From assembly GCA_017540385.1 (NCBI GenBank), contig JAFYBD010000111.1, forward strand, positions 1-5,522: a stretch of DNA of 5,522 bases, in the 5' to 3' direction. Below are positions 5,468-5,522 of the stretch, one piece after another (within the stretch, counting starts at the first letter, position 1; every line of letters starts with the position of its first letter). A model generated the notes under the pieces. The model worked only from the letters and a program-made list of their open reading frames with translations, made no database searches and was not told the DNA's origin. Source of the DNA: Lentisphaeria bacterium. Lineage in GTDB: Bacteria; Verrucomicrobiota; Lentisphaeria; Victivallales; UBA1829. Position numbers and translations under genes: made by a program.

Positions 5468-5503
5468 AAAAAAGGCGGTACGGGAACCGCGTCCCGCACC
5501 GCC
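5468..5503 (-). terminator. Intrinsic terminator-like hairpin upstream of the flavoprotein gene
   Basis: On the minus strand GGCGGT and, after one mismatch, CGGG pair with CCCG and ACCGCC around an 8-nt loop, followed by six T's (plus 5473 down to 5468). It could end a gene lying beyond the right edge: a TGA on the minus strand at 5517-5515 would be a fitting stop codon, 11 nt before the stem. Alternatively it is an attenuator or riboswitch expression platform for the flavoprotein operon, since only 23 nt separate the T-tract from the ATG. Confidence 0.7.
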
Positions 5504-5522
5504 GGAAATTCGGATCATGGCC

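Noticed and set aside
4857..5468. Plus-strand frame opposite the flavoprotein gene
   Set aside because: The flavoprotein has FMN loops, a Cys motif and a strong Shine-Dalgarno; the antisense frame shows no family features.
1..5522. CRISPR array, tRNA, rRNA, insertion sequence or phage features
   Set aside because: No regularly spaced repeats, cloverleaf, transposase motif or terminal inverted repeats were seen by reading.

Overview
The window looks like chromosomal DNA of a GC-rich (roughly 60% by eye) Gram-negative bacterium that degrades plant polysaccharides. Two proteins carry lipoprotein-type signal peptides. One is a GH5 endoglucanase, and there is also a large secreted-type carbohydrate esterase with glycine/methionine-rich low-complexity stretches. 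This mix would suit a gut or rumen member of the PVC group (Lentisphaerota/Kiritimatiellota/Verrucomicrobiota). That placement is inference from gene content and style; no marker gene is present.

Layout: (1) 1-1221, plus strand: the C-terminal part of a CE1-type esterase whose 5' end lies outside the window. It is followed by a run of small hairpins and a strong intrinsic terminator. (2) 1415-3006, minus strand: a two-gene operon, GH5 endoglucanase lipoprotein then GNAT acetyltransferase. The two genes overlap by an ATGA junction and end in their own terminator, convergent with (1). (3) 3007-3262: an AT-rich divergent intergenic region with a good sigma70-type promoter for the GH5 operon and a weaker candidate for the rightward gene. 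(4) 3263-3907, plus strand: a small lipoprotein ending in a rubredoxin/rubrerythrin-like four-cysteine knuckle, followed by a textbook terminator. (5) 4002-5444, minus strand: a probable two-gene operon, flavodoxin-fold iron-sulfur-type flavoprotein then an EI24/CysZ-like membrane protein. An intrinsic-terminator-like hairpin sits just upstream of the flavoprotein ribosome binding site.

How the genes may work together: the esterase (removing acyl or feruloyl-type side groups) and the endoglucanase (cutting beta-glucan backbones) are natural partners in hemicellulose/cellulose breakdown, although they are convergent and separately transcribed. The lipoprotein with a metal-knuckle tail and the flavoprotein/membrane-protein pair both suggest redox or sulfur chemistry, but no direct link between them is visible.

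No CRISPR array, tRNA, rRNA, insertion sequence or phage gene was seen. I did not find a clearly new multi-gene system. The most unusual items are the membrane-anchored rubredoxin-like lipoprotein, the duplicated Gly/Met segment of the esterase, and the hairpin upstream of the flavoprotein gene.
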